From the NCBI GenBank assembly GCA_029256575.1, contig JAQSXR010000010.1:1-43794 (forward strand): a DNA stretch of 43,794 bases, read 5' to 3'. The stretch's first letter is position 1. The number at the start of each line of letters is the position of its first letter. This stretch comes from Clostridiales bacterium. Lineage in GTDB: Bacteria > Bacillota > Clostridia > Lachnospirales > JAQSXR01. The position numbers and the translations under genes are program-made. The notes under the pieces were generated by a model, which saw only the letters and a list, made by a program, of their open reading frames with translations, was not told the DNA's origin and did no database searches. Below, piece after piece: positions 1-9,059 of the stretch.

Positions 1-1
1 T

Positions 2-118
2 AACAGGGAATTGAAAGGGCAAGTTGAACAGGTGTATTTAAGAGGAGAACTTATTGTAGAACGTGGAGAATTTCTAGGTGGCAAAGGGAAATATGTAAGC
101 CGAGAACTAAAGCTATAA
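2..118 (+). CDS. Hydantoinase/dihydropyrimidinase-type amidohydrolase, C-terminal end only (partial)
   Basis: Reading from base 2, an open frame runs to the TAA at 116-118 and gives 38 residues, including VYLRGELIVERGEF and a Gly/Lys-rich stretch ending in YVSREL. This matches the usual C-terminus of D-hydantoinase, dihydropyrimidinase and allantoinase-like cyclic amidohydrolases, where the last strands of the composite domain end in G-x-G-x-(Y/F)-(L/V)-x-R. The catalytic part lies beyond the left edge and cannot be judged. The gene ends 18 bp before the next start, so it is probably the upstream member of the same operon. An HyuA-type hydantoinase is a standard neighbour of ssnA, ygeX, ygeY and xdh genes in anaerobic purine clusters, which supports the call. 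The family is fairly certain; the substrate is inferred. Confidence 0.6.
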   Translation, partial: NRELKGQVEQVYLRGELIVERGEFLGGKGKYVSRELKL

Positions 119-136
119 ATAAAGAATGGAGGTTAG

Positions 137-2254
137 ATGATGCACAAAATTAGTCAACCAGTTATTAAGAAAGATCATATTGAGAAAATGAGTGGAGATG
201 CAAAATATATAGCAGATATCAAAATTGATGATATTTTACATGCTAAGATTCTTCGCTCTACTAAAGCCCATGCAAGAATCGTAGAGATTAAGATTCCTAA
301 ACTTGAAGATGGTTATTATATAGTGGATTATAAGGATATTCCAGGTGAAAATGTACTTAAAGTCGTAACAAGTGAACAACCAATATTTGCAGAAGAAGAA
401 GTTAACTTTATTGGGGAGGCAATACTCTTAGTTGCAGGCAAGGACGAAGCAAGAGTTCAGGAGATTATCCATTCCATTGAAGTAGTATACGAGGAAGAGA
501 AAGCAATATACACCCTAGAAGATGCGACTGAATTTACATCTGAATACGGGTATAAAAAAGGTGAAGCAGAAAAAGCATTTGAACATGCCGCGAAAGTAAT
601 AGAAGAGACCTTCGATACTGGTTATCAAGAGCAAGCTTACATAGAACCACAGGGTGTAATAGGATATTTGCAGGATAACAAAGTTACGATATTAGGTTCT
701 ATGCAATGTCCTTATTATGTAAAGGCTGCAGTTGTGCAGGTTATGGGATATGAGGAAAACCAAGTTCAAATTATCCAAACAACTACAGGCGGAGGTTTTG
801 GTGGTAAGGAAGATTATCCTTCTATGTTAGGCTGTCAAGTAGCGATTGCTACAGCCAAAATAAAAAAACCAATTCGACTAATATTAAATCGTAGAGAAGA
901 TATGGCGGTAACGCCGAAAAGACACCCAGCCCATCTTGTATATAGAGCAGCTCTCGATAAAGAGAATAATATTATTGGAATGGATGTTGAGATAAAATTA
1001 GATGGCGGGGCTTATGCTGGGTTATCAAGTGTAGTATTACAACGTTCATTAATTACTGCTACAGGAGTTTACTTAATACCAAATATAAAAATACATGGAA
1101 AAGTTATGACAACCAATACAGTACCGAATGGTGCATTTCGAGGATTTGGCGCACCACAAAGTTTATTTGCAATTGAGACCTTTATGGTTCACTTAGCAAA
1201 TAAGATTGGGTTGACTCCGTTAGAATTCAAGGAAAAATATCTGTATAAACAAGGCGATATAACGGCAACCAGTGGAAAACTTCAATTTCCAGTAAAATTA
1301 CCAGAAATGCTACATAATATTGAAGATATGTCATTGTATAAAAGAAAAAAAGAGCAATATACCAATCAAAGTGGAAGATATCGAAAAGGCATTGGTATGG
1401 CATTTTTTCTACATGGCTGTGGATTTACAGGTTCAGCAGAGCGAGACCTGATAAAATCAGTCGTAAAACTAGTAAAACATGAAGATAATACGTTAGAAAT
1501 ATTATCTAGTAACACAGATATTGGTCAAGGACTTAAAACAACACTTTGTAAAGTAGTAGCAGAAGTGCTTGAGATTCCATTGTCTCAAGTCAAATTTATA
1601 AACCCAGATACTGATCGAGTACCTAATTCTGGGCCAACGGTTGCATCAAGATCTTTAATGATTGTTGGAAAACTTTTAGAGCGAGCAGCAAAACGATTAA
1701 GAGATAATTGGATACTAAATAAATATCAAGTGATTGAAGAGCACTATAAACAACCTTATATGATTCCTTGGGATTCAAATACCTTCTCAGGAGATGCATA
1801 TCCAACCTACTCATGGGGAATCAATGTGGTAGAAGTGGAGGTAGATACCATGCTTGCAACCACTAATTTATTGGGGGTATGGGGAGTTTATGATGTTGGG
1901 ACAGTCATAGATCAAACCATTATGAAGGGGCAAATGGAAGGTGGTATGTTACAAGGTTTAGGATACGCTTCAATGGAAAAAATGGAGAATTTAGAAGGTG
2001 TCATCCGACAAGCAAGTATTACCGACTATACGATTCCCACTGCAAAAGATACCATACCTTTTGAAACGGCCTGCATTGACAATCCTTACGAAGATGGACC
2101 TTTTGGAGCCAAAGGGGCAGGGGAACTTACAATACTAGGAACAGCTCCTGCTTACATCGAAGCAGTAGAACAAGCGGTTGGCATAGGAATCAACTGTATT
2201 CCATTAACACCTGAAAAGTTATTAAAGCTTGAAAAAGGAGGATTTCAATTATGA
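137..2254 (+). CDS. Molybdenum hydroxylase, Mo-cofactor-binding subunit (xanthine dehydrogenase / selenium-type family)
   Basis: This 705-residue protein is the molybdopterin-binding large subunit of a xanthine-dehydrogenase-family enzyme, which hydroxylates a purine-like ring using water as oxygen source. Visible motifs are GGGFGGKED (218-226), the RREDM and KRHP stretch (about 252-263), AFRGFGAPQ (333-341), TDIGQGLKT in the third quarter, and GAKGAGE (657-663), whose final Glu663 corresponds to the catalytic glutamate. The length is slightly short for the family (roughly 750). An ATGATG pair allows a start at 137 or 140, preceded by GGAGG at 129-133. The gene overlaps the 2Fe-2S subunit by ATGA, and the FAD subunit follows, giving the classical three-subunit layout. 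The closest named families are XdhA and the Mo subunit of the putative selenate reductase/selenium-dependent hydroxylase group. The family is certain; substrate and selenium dependence are inferred from neighbours. Confidence 0.9.
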   Translation: MMHKISQPVIKKDHIEKMSGDAKYIADIKIDDILHAKILRSTKAHARIVEIKIPKLEDGYYIVDYKDIPGENVLKVVTSEQPIFAEEEVNFIGEAILLVAGKDEARVQEIIHSIEVVYEEEKAIYTLEDATEFTSEYGYKKGEAEKAFEHAAKVIEETFDTGYQEQAYIEPQGVIGYLQDNKVTILGSMQCPYYVKAAVVQVMGYEENQVQIIQTTTGGGFGGKEDYPSMLGCQVAIATAKIKKPIRLILNRREDMAVTPKRHPAHLVYRAALDKENNIIGMDVEIKLDGGAYAGLSSVVLQRSLITATGVYLIPNIKIHGKVMTTNTVPNGAFRGFGAPQSLFAIETFMVHLANKIGLTPLEFKEKYLYKQGDITATSGKLQFPVKLPEMLHNIEDMSLYKRKKEQYTNQSGRYRKGIGMAFFLHGCGFTGSAERDLIKSVVKLVKHEDNTLEILSSNTDIGQGLKTTLCKVVAEVLEIPLSQVKFINPDTDRVPNSGPTVASRSLMIVGKLLERAAKRLRDNWILNKYQVIEEHYKQPYMIPWDSNTFSGDAYPTYSWGINVVEVEVDTMLATTNLLGVWGVYDVGTVIDQTIMKGQMEGGMLQGLGYASMEKMENLEGVIRQASITDYTIPTAKDTIPFETACIDNPYEDGPFGAKGAGELTILGTAPAYIEAVEQAVGIGINCIPLTPEKLLKLEKGGFQL

Positions 2255-2718
2255 TAAACTTTTTTTTAAATGAAGAAAATGTTCAAATTGATTGCGACCC
2301 ATCGTTTCGATTACTAGATATATTAAGAGACAAATTCCAACTAATGGGCCCGAAAGAAGGCTGCGGGGAAGGCGAATGTGGGGCCTGTGCAGTAATTATT
2401 GATGGAAAATTAATAAATTCTTGTCTAGTTGCAATGGGAAGCCTGAATAATTCAAAAGTAATTACCATTGAAGGCTACTCTAAAACAGATAGGTACAAAG
2501 TGTTAGAGAGGACTTTTGCAGAAGCTGGGGCTGTTCAATGTGGATTTTGTACACCAGGAATGATAATGGCTGCGGAAGCATTATTATCCGTAAATGCAAA
2601 TCCAACCGTAGAGGATATTAGAGAAGCAATATCAGGTAACCTCTGCAGATGCACAGGCTACAATATGATCATAAATGCGATAAAACTAGCAGCGGAACAG
2701 GGGGTAGGATTATGGTAG
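2251..2718 (+). CDS. Molybdenum hydroxylase, [2Fe-2S] subunit
   Basis: This 155-residue iron-sulfur subunit passes electrons from the molybdenum site to FAD. The plant-type [2Fe-2S] cluster ligands are Cys38, Cys43, Cys46 and Cys58. The second, helical-domain cluster uses Cys97, Cys100, Cys132 and Cys134 in QCGFCTPG and CRCTGY. The length is normal for XdhC/CoxS-type subunits. The start overlaps the stop of the Mo subunit (ATGA), implying translational coupling, and its own stop overlaps the start of the FAD subunit by 7 bp. The three genes therefore encode one complex, expected in the cytoplasm. The domain assignment is seen directly; the role in purine breakdown is inferred from context. 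Confidence 0.93.
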   Translation: MINFFLNEENVQIDCDPSFRLLDILRDKFQLMGPKEGCGEGECGACAVIIDGKLINSCLVAMGSLNNSKVITIEGYSKTDRYKVLERTFAEAGAVQCGFCTPGMIMAAEALLSVNANPTVEDIREAISGNLCRCTGYNMIINAIKLAAEQGVGLW

Positions 2719-3530
2719 GTTTATATCCAAAGTACCTAGAAGAAGCGGTGGAAATGAAATATGCTCATAAAGAAGCAAAGCTGTATGCAGGCGGAACAGA
2801 CTGGATGGTTCGACATGCTGAGTGCAATCAACTACTTTTCCTAAATCAAATACAAGAGTTAAAAGTGATAAATGAGGATACAGATAATATTTATATTGGT
2901 TCGGGATGTACTTATTTTGAATTACTAAACAATGATTTAGTACCTGAAATATTAAAAGAAGCGATTAGAGGAATTGCAGCACCTGCTATCAAGAATATAG
3001 GCACAATAGGCGGAAATATTTGTAATGCATCTCCTGCCGGTGATACATTGCCAATTCTATATGCATTGGGTGCGAAGGTAGAAGTGATATCGGTAGATAA
3101 AAATAAGATATTTCCAATCGAAGACTTTATATTAGGAGTTCGAAAGTTATTGTTAAATGATACAGAGATATTAAAACGAATAATTATTCAAAAACATGAA
3201 TTTTCAAATACATATTATCAAAAAGTAGGAGCTAGAAAATCACAGGCCCTTTCAAAAGCTTCTTTTGTTGGATTAGCGAATATTCAGGAGGGGAAACTGG
3301 TGGACCTAAGAATTGCTTTCGGCTCAGTTGCGTCAACTATCATAAGAGTGAAACAAATAGAAGAAAAATATATTGATATCAATATCAAAGAGCTACCTTC
3401 CCACATCGGTGAAATAAAAGCTGACTACGATTCTTACATTATTCCAATCGATGACCAACGTTCGACCGCGAGTTATCGTAAAGCAGTATGCATGAACCTG
3501 TTAGAGGATTTTCTGAGAAAATTGAAATAA
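2712..3530 (+). CDS. Molybdenum hydroxylase, FAD-binding subunit
   Basis: This 272-residue CoxM/XdhB-type flavoprotein subunit accepts electrons from the 2Fe-2S clusters and passes them to NAD+ or another acceptor. FAD-binding motifs are AGGTD (26-30) and the stretch from Thr98 to Asp111 with TIGGN and NASPAGD. The frame is open further upstream to an ATG at 2649, but that would extend deep into the preceding gene. The ATG at 2712 follows a G-rich Shine-Dalgarno stretch (about 2700-2708), gives a normal N-terminus and overlaps the upstream stop, so it is chosen. This is the only FAD-binding hydroxylase domain I find in the operon, which matters because the second hydroxylase at 10706 and YgfK both lack a flavin module. 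Confidence 0.92.
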   Translation: MVGLYPKYLEEAVEMKYAHKEAKLYAGGTDWMVRHAECNQLLFLNQIQELKVINEDTDNIYIGSGCTYFELLNNDLVPEILKEAIRGIAAPAIKNIGTIGGNICNASPAGDTLPILYALGAKVEVISVDKNKIFPIEDFILGVRKLLLNDTEILKRIIIQKHEFSNTYYQKVGARKSQALSKASFVGLANIQEGKLVDLRIAFGSVASTIIRVKQIEEKYIDINIKELPSHIGEIKADYDSYIIPIDDQRSTASYRKAVCMNLLEDFLRKLK

Positions 3531-3568
3531 GTTTAATAAATTAGATAGAAAAGGAAGGAGGAGACTCC

Positions 3569-4903
3569 ATGATTTTAATTGGAAATGGAAACGTGATAAC
3601 ACGAGATAATAATAATACCTATTTGGAAAACGGGGCGATTTGTATCGAGAATCAATTTATTTATGATATTGGTTCCTTGAAAGAACTACAAATTCGATAT
3701 CCGGAAGCAGAATTTATTGATGCACACGGTGGATTGATAATGCCAGGGTATATCAATACACATAATCATATCTATAGCGCATTAGCAAGGGGGTTAAGTA
3801 TTCCAGGAAACAACCCTTCTAATTTTCTAGAGATATTGCAAGGTACTTGGTGGAAGCTAGATCTAGAACTCACCATGAAGCAGATAGCATTAAGTGCAAA
3901 AATAACCTTCCTCGATTGTATTAGAAATGGGGTTACTACTGTATTTGATCATCATGCCAGTTATGGCAATATAAAGGGAAGTTTATTCAAGGTAGCAGAG
4001 ATCGCGAAGGAAATGGGAGTTAGGACCTGCCTTTCCTACGAGATATCGGATCGGGATGGACTCGATAAGATGAAGCAATCAGTTAGTGAGAACATAGAAT
4101 TCCTCGAATACGCGAACCATGATCAGACAGATATGATAAAAGCAATGATAGGGATGCACGCATCTTTTACATTAAGCGATGAAACGTTAGAATATTGTGT
4201 AAACTTAAATAAAGAGAATGGTGGATATCACATCCATGTGGCAGAAGGAATCAGCGATGCCATACATTGTAAAGATACTTATCAGATGTCGATTGTAGAA
4301 CGTTTATACAAGAAAGGAATACTTGGAAAGAAAACGATTGCAGCTCATTGTATACATATTGATGATTCGGATAGGAATCGACTACTGGAGACGGGTACCA
4401 TGGTTGTCCATAATCCAGAATCAAATATGGGGAACGCAGTAGGTTGCTCAGATGTACTTGCACTATATAAAAAAGGAATTCTAATAGGACTTGGAACAGA
4501 TGGATACACCAATGACATGTTAGAATCTATGAAAGTGGCTAATCTTTTACAAAAACATAATAGTGAGAACCCTTCTGCAGCATGGACAGAGATACCAACT
4601 ATGCTTTTTATGAATAATAAAAAGATTGCAGAGAGATTTTATAATAATCCATTGGGTATCATAGAAAAAGGTGCATATGCAGATATAATTATCTCTGATT
4701 ATCAACCATTTACTCCGATGAATTCTACTAATATGAACAGCCACATACTGTTTGGAATGAATGGAAGAAATACAATAACTACAATCATCAATGGTAAAGT
4801 ACGGATGAAAGACCGTAAATTTACGGTGATTGAGGATACTGAGATATTACTTGAATGTAGAGAAGAAGCAAATCATCTATGGAAAGCTTTAGGTGGAGAA
4901 TAA
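3569..4903 (+). CDS. ssnA: SsnA-like amidohydrolase / aminohydrolase
   Basis: This 444-residue metal-dependent amidohydrolase of the chlorohydrolase/guanine-deaminase branch matches the E. coli SsnA length (about 440). Metal and catalytic residues visible in order are His65 and His67 (NTHNH), His223 and Glu226 (HIHVAEG), His260 (AAHCIH) and Asp311 (GTDGYTND). The composite sandwich domain is formed by the N-terminus and the C-terminal segment with INGKVRMKDR. The start follows GGAAGGAGGAG. SsnA is a marker of selenium-dependent molybdenum-hydroxylase loci, and its family has been implicated in opening or deaminating a purine-ring intermediate in anaerobic purine breakdown. Here it sits between the hydroxylase FAD subunit and ygfK, the conserved neighbourhood. 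Family is strong; the exact substrate is not determinable here. Confidence 0.85.
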   Translation: MILIGNGNVITRDNNNTYLENGAICIENQFIYDIGSLKELQIRYPEAEFIDAHGGLIMPGYINTHNHIYSALARGLSIPGNNPSNFLEILQGTWWKLDLELTMKQIALSAKITFLDCIRNGVTTVFDHHASYGNIKGSLFKVAEIAKEMGVRTCLSYEISDRDGLDKMKQSVSENIEFLEYANHDQTDMIKAMIGMHASFTLSDETLEYCVNLNKENGGYHIHVAEGISDAIHCKDTYQMSIVERLYKKGILGKKTIAAHCIHIDDSDRNRLLETGTMVVHNPESNMGNAVGCSDVLALYKKGILIGLGTDGYTNDMLESMKVANLLQKHNSENPSAAWTEIPTMLFMNNKKIAERFYNNPLGIIEKGAYADIIISDYQPFTPMNSTNMNSHILFGMNGRNTITTIINGKVRMKDRKFTVIEDTEILLECREEANHLWKALGGE

Positions 4904-4926
4904 CGAAAAGAAGGGGAAATTTGAAA

Positions 4927-6549
4927 ATGAGTGATAAAATGAGACAAATAGAATACGAGGATCTACTAGATCAGGTCTTGGTTGAATATAAACGAAAGGG
5001 TACTTTATTCTATGTTCCTGTTATAAAGAGAGAAAATCATTTTCCAATTGGTCCAGCTGCAGGCCCACACACTCAATTAGCACAGAATATAATTGCTGCT
5101 TATGCAGGAGGAGCTAGATATTTTGAACTAAAAACAGTTCAAGTAATAGATGGTGAAAATCTTGGTATTGTAAAACCTTGCATCTATGTGAGTGATGAGG
5201 CATATAACACAGAATGGTCGACTGAACTTACCTCGAATCAAGCATTAGAAGAGTATATTAAGGCTTGGTATTTGTTGAAGGTGTTGATTAAAGAATTTGA
5301 TTTGGGTGATGAAAATGGTTTTGTATTCAATATGAGTGTAGGCTATAACCTTGAAGGAATTCAATCTCAAAAAATTGATTATTTTATAGAAAATATGAAA
5401 GATGCATATCAAACACCGATTTTTCTAAAATGCAAGAACTATACACTTGAAAATATAGATAGATTCCAGAATATTTCGCTAGAGTATATCGAACAAATTC
5501 ATTCTAAGCTATGCGATACGATTTCTATATCTACCATGCACGGATGCCCGGTAGAAGCGATTGAAAAGATTGCGACCTATTTATTGGCAGAGAAAAAGCT
5601 AAATGTTTATATAAAATGTAACCCAACCCTACTTGGCTTCGAAGAAGTCAGAAGAACATTAGATAAAATGGGTTACGGGTATGTAGCATTTGACCATGAA
5701 ATATTTGATGAGGATCTTTCGTTTGAGGCAGCAGTTCACTTAATCAAAAAATTGCAAAATGTTGCGAAAGAAATTAATAAGGAATTTGGTGTTAAATTAA
5801 CCAATACATTTCCGGTCAAGATTACAAATAACGAATTAGTAGGGGAAGATATGTATATGTCTGGTCCATCTCTTTATCCGCTATCAATAGGCGTGGCAGC
5901 TAAATTAAGTGAGGCCTTTCAAGGAGCGTTAAAGATTTCTTATTCCGGTGGAGCAGATAATAATAACATTGCTGCAATCTACGAAACAGGAATACAACCA
6001 ATCACGGTATCTACACTCCTATTAAAGCCAAACGGCTATAAAAACCTATTTAAGTTAAATCAAGCATTAGATAAGCTGGAGCCTATTATCGATAATAAAA
6101 AAATTAATGTTGAGAAATTAATGAAACTTGCACAAGATGCAACAACTGATAATGTATATTATAAACCAAAAGCAAAGAGGAAAAAAATATTGAATGAAGA
6201 CTACACAGTATTCTGTTCACTATGTAAAAACTGTGTGGATGTTTGTCCGAATAGAGCCAATATATTGATAGAATATGAAAATGAAAAATATACAATACAT
6301 AAGGATGCTCTTTGTAACGAATGTGGGAATTGTACTCATTTTTGTATTGCAGGACATCAACCATATAAAGAAAAGTTTACCGTTTTCAAATGTGAAAGTG
6401 ATTTTGATGATAGTAAAAATCCAGGTATCTATAAGACGGATCAGGTGATATGGGTTCGATATCAGGGTGAAGTTTATAAAGATAAACAAGAAGCACTTTC
6501 AAAGCTTTCTGATAATGTGAAAGAGATGATAAGACAAAGTTATAGTTAA
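4927..6549 (+). CDS. ygfK: Compact YgfK-like oxidoreductase: dihydroorotate/dihydropyrimidine-dehydrogenase-like domain plus 2x[4Fe-4S], no FAD/NAD(P)H module
   Basis: This 540-residue protein matches the two ends of E. coli YgfK as I remember it. Shared N-terminal signatures are PAAGPHTQLAQNI, NTEWSTE, FNMSVGYNLEGI, STMHGCP, KCNPTLLGF and SYSGGA, forming a TIM-barrel DHOD-like domain. The C-terminus has two CX2CX2CX3C clusters at Cys430/433/436/440 and Cys463/466/469/473, with PNRAN and CNECGNC as in YgfK. E. coli YgfK is about 1030 residues because a glutamate-synthase-small-subunit-like FAD/NAD(P)H module lies between these parts; here the barrel runs directly into the ferredoxin domain. 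The frame is continuous, with no sign of frameshift. The start at 4927 has AAGGGGAA upstream; an earlier ATG at 4879 overlaps ssnA and adds a foreign-looking extension. Role: probable reductive or oxidative step on a purine-derived ring. Confidence 0.82.
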   Translation: MSDKMRQIEYEDLLDQVLVEYKRKGTLFYVPVIKRENHFPIGPAAGPHTQLAQNIIAAYAGGARYFELKTVQVIDGENLGIVKPCIYVSDEAYNTEWSTELTSNQALEEYIKAWYLLKVLIKEFDLGDENGFVFNMSVGYNLEGIQSQKIDYFIENMKDAYQTPIFLKCKNYTLENIDRFQNISLEYIEQIHSKLCDTISISTMHGCPVEAIEKIATYLLAEKKLNVYIKCNPTLLGFEEVRRTLDKMGYGYVAFDHEIFDEDLSFEAAVHLIKKLQNVAKEINKEFGVKLTNTFPVKITNNELVGEDMYMSGPSLYPLSIGVAAKLSEAFQGALKISYSGGADNNNIAAIYETGIQPITVSTLLLKPNGYKNLFKLNQALDKLEPIIDNKKINVEKLMKLAQDATTDNVYYKPKAKRKKILNEDYTVFCSLCKNCVDVCPNRANILIEYENEKYTIHKDALCNECGNCTHFCIAGHQPYKEKFTVFKCESDFDDSKNPGIYKTDQVIWVRYQGEVYKDKQEALSKLSDNVKEMIRQSYS

Positions 6550-6599
6550 CTTTGTGTAATAAGATAATTGGGGATAGATTTGAATTGGAAGGAGAGGGA

Positions 6600-7811
6600 A
6601 TGTTGAATCAATTTGAGAATATACACTATGATAGAAAAAAGGGAAATAAAAAATCCTTAGACCATCTGAATTTGGAGACGGCAAAAAAGGCACATCGGTT
6701 TCATGAAAGTTTTCCTATGTATAAGGAAACACCACTTGTGGAATTACATAATTTATCCAAAGTATTTCGAGTTAAGAATATTTTTGTGAAAGATGAATCT
6801 TATCGCTTTGGATTAAATGCTTTTAAAGTATTAGGTGGAAGCTATGCCATCGGTAATTACATAGCAAGAAAGCTTGAAAAAGATATTGATGAGTTGCCAT
6901 ATCAAGAGATGATTTCAAAGGAAGTTAAGAATAAGTTGGGGGATTTGACTTTTATCTCAGCCACGGACGGAAATCATGGACGTGGTGTTGCATGGACAGC
7001 GAATCAACTTAATCAAAAGTCTGTAATCTATATGCCAAAAGGAAGTGCATTTGAAAGACTAGAGAATATCAGAAGAGAAGGTTCCCAAGCAATTATTACA
7101 GAACTAAATTATGATGATGCAGTTCGATTAGCCAATGAGCATGCGAAGAAAAATAACTGGGTTATGGTGCAAGATACGGCATGGGAAGGATATGAAGATA
7201 TACCATCTTGGATTATGCAAGGCTACACAACATTGGCATATGAAACATATATGCAGTTACAAGGAGTAATACCAACACACATATTTGTTCAAGCAGGGGT
7301 TGGTTCCTTTGCATCTGCCATTCAAGGTTTCTTTGCTAGTATTTATGGAGATGAGAGACCGATTACTACAATTGTAGAACCAGATAAGGCCGCTTGTATA
7401 TTTAAGACGGCAAAAGCGAGAGATGGTAAGATTCATACAGTAACAGGTGATATGAATACTATTATGGCAGGCCTTGCCTGTGGTGAACCTGCAACGATAG
7501 GATGGGAAGTGTTAAAGGACTATGCAGACAATTTTATATCTTGCCCAGATTATGTTGCAGCACAAGGAATGCGTATTCTAGGAAATCCACTAATTGGAGA
7601 TGACAGAATAATATCTGGTGAAAGTGGTGCAGCAGGCTTTGGATTTGTCAGCGAAATTATATCAAATCCAAATCTAGAGTGGCTCAAAATGGAACTTGAA
7701 ATAGATGAGAATTCTATTCTTCTTTTCTTTAATAGTGAAGGTGATACGGATAAAGATAATTATCGTAGAATAGTTTGGGATGGTTTATATGCAAAACAAG
7801 ATATGAACTAA
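6600..7811 (+). CDS. ygeX: 2,3-diaminopropionate ammonia-lyase
   Basis: This 403-residue PLP enzyme is close in length to E. coli YgeX (about 398). It cleaves 2,3-diaminopropionate to pyruvate and two ammonia. The PLP lysine is Lys76 in RFGLNAFK, preceded by VKDES; SATDGNHGRGVAW supplies the family SxxNHG-type phosphate/substrate loop, and the glycine-rich QAGVGSFA follows later. The ATG at 6600 is preceded by GGAAGGAGAGGGA, an excellent ribosome binding site; a TTG at 6552 in frame has no such site. It lies between ygfK and ygeY, the canonical order. In the anaerobic purine pathway this would be the terminal step, releasing carbon as pyruvate and nitrogen as ammonia. Confidence 0.92.
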   Translation: MLNQFENIHYDRKKGNKKSLDHLNLETAKKAHRFHESFPMYKETPLVELHNLSKVFRVKNIFVKDESYRFGLNAFKVLGGSYAIGNYIARKLEKDIDELPYQEMISKEVKNKLGDLTFISATDGNHGRGVAWTANQLNQKSVIYMPKGSAFERLENIRREGSQAIITELNYDDAVRLANEHAKKNNWVMVQDTAWEGYEDIPSWIMQGYTTLAYETYMQLQGVIPTHIFVQAGVGSFASAIQGFFASIYGDERPITTIVEPDKAACIFKTAKARDGKIHTVTGDMNTIMAGLACGEPATIGWEVLKDYADNFISCPDYVAAQGMRILGNPLIGDDRIISGESGAAGFGFVSEIISNPNLEWLKMELEIDENSILLFFNSEGDTDKDNYRRIVWDGLYAKQDMN

Positions 7812-7839
7812 GCAGAATAAGTGATTAGGAGGGACTTCC

Positions 7840-9024
7840 ATGTTAAATAAAGAAAGAGAAAATAATGTAATTGGCTTGTGTCAAAGATTAGTTCAAGTGA
7901 GAAGTTATTCAGGTGAAGAAGGAATTACTGCAAAGAAACTTGCTGATTTTTTTAGCCTAAATGGATTTGATAAAGTAAGCGTAGACAAATACGGCAATAT
8001 AATTGGTATGATTAAGGGAACTCGTCCAGGTAAAAAGATATTATTTGATGGACATATTGATACAGTTCCGGTTGGAAATGAAACAGACTGGACATACCCC
8101 CCGTTTTCAGCTGAAATTCATGAGGGAAAGATTTATGGACGAGGAACTTCAGACATGAAGGGAGCAGTTGCGGCAATGGCATGTGCTGCTGCAAATTATG
8201 CAAGGGATTGCAGGAAGAATTTTGCAGGTGAAATCTATGTTGCGGGAGTAGTACACGAAGAATGTTTTGAAGGAGTAGCAGCTAGGAATATTAGTCAATT
8301 AATAAAACCAGACTATGTAATAATCGGCGAAGCTTCTAACCTTAACGTGAAGATAGGACAAAGAGGACGTGCAGAGGTTAGACTAGAAACCTTTGGAGTG
8401 CCAGCTCATTCTGCTAATCCAGAGAAGGGTGTCAATGCAGTCTATAAAATGTGCAAGATAGTTGAAGCAATTAATCAATTAGTACCAACAATTCATCCGG
8501 TACTTGGGAAAGGAATTATGGAATTAACGGATATAAAGTCTAGCCCATATCCAGGTGCCTCAGTAGTACCAGAATACTGTGTTGCTACTTATGACAGAAG
8601 ACTATTGGTTGGTGAAACAAAAGAAACAGTTTTAAAACCAATTCAAGATTTAATAGAAAGACTCGAGAAAGAAGATCCGAAGATACAAGCAAAAGTTACG
8701 TATGCAGTTGGCAAAGAAAAATGCTATACAGGAGAAACCATTGAGGGAGAAAGATTTTTCCCAGGATGGCTATTTGATAAAGAGGAATCATTTGTTGTTG
8801 ATGTAGTCAAAGAATTAGAAGCAATGGGATTTGCTCCAGAGATAACACAATATAATTTTTGCACGAACGGAAGTCATTATGCTGGAGAGGCTGGAATTAA
8901 GACAATTGGAGTGGGACCGTCTATGGAAAATCTAGCGCATACGATTAATGAATATATTGAAATAGAGCAGTTAACAAAAGTAACAGAGGCTTATTATGGA
9001 ATATTAAAGGCGCTCTTAAAATAA
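7840..9024 (+). CDS. ygeY: M20-family metallopeptidase/amidohydrolase YgeY
   Basis: This 394-residue di-zinc M20 hydrolase (ArgE/DapE/ACY1 type) is similar in length to E. coli YgeY (about 400). Visible active-site motifs are DGHIDTVP (His72, Asp74), GRGTSDMKG (Asp105), HEECFEG (Glu140, Glu141) and GEASN. The central GQRGRAEVRL and HSANPEKGVNA stretches mark the dimerisation domain. The start follows AGGAGGG. YgeY is linked by conserved neighbourhood with ygeX and is thought to hydrolyse a ureido or carbamoyl derivative of diaminopropionate; that substrate is knowledge from the family, not visible here. Its stop codon lies inside a short tandem duplication that also copies the downstream ribosome binding site. 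Confidence 0.88.
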   Translation: MLNKERENNVIGLCQRLVQVRSYSGEEGITAKKLADFFSLNGFDKVSVDKYGNIIGMIKGTRPGKKILFDGHIDTVPVGNETDWTYPPFSAEIHEGKIYGRGTSDMKGAVAAMACAAANYARDCRKNFAGEIYVAGVVHEECFEGVAARNISQLIKPDYVIIGEASNLNVKIGQRGRAEVRLETFGVPAHSANPEKGVNAVYKMCKIVEAINQLVPTIHPVLGKGIMELTDIKSSPYPGASVVPEYCVATYDRRLLVGETKETVLKPIQDLIERLEKEDPKIQAKVTYAVGKEKCYTGETIEGERFFPGWLFDKEESFVVDVVKELEAMGFAPEITQYNFCTNGSHYAGEAGIKTIGVGPSMENLAHTINEYIEIEQLTKVTEAYYGILKALLK

Positions 9025-9050
9025 GAAAGGTACTCTTAAAATAAGAAAGG
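9013..9050 (+). repeat. Tandem duplication spanning the ygeY stop codon (18-bp unit, period 20)
   Basis: The 18-mer CTCTTAAAATAAGAAAGG occurs at 9013-9030 and again, identically, at 9033-9050. The first copy contains the ygeY TAA stop (9022-9024) and an AAGAAAGG Shine-Dalgarno sequence. The second copy supplies the Shine-Dalgarno actually used by the amidohydrolase starting at 9060. It looks like a recent slippage or duplication event. Confidence 0.9.
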
Positions 9051-9059
9051 AATTGGCCA

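Noticed and set aside
4879-4926. Longer N-terminus for YgfK starting inside ssnA
   Set aside because: No ribosome binding site precedes it, the extra residues do not resemble the family, and the ATG at 4927 has a good site.
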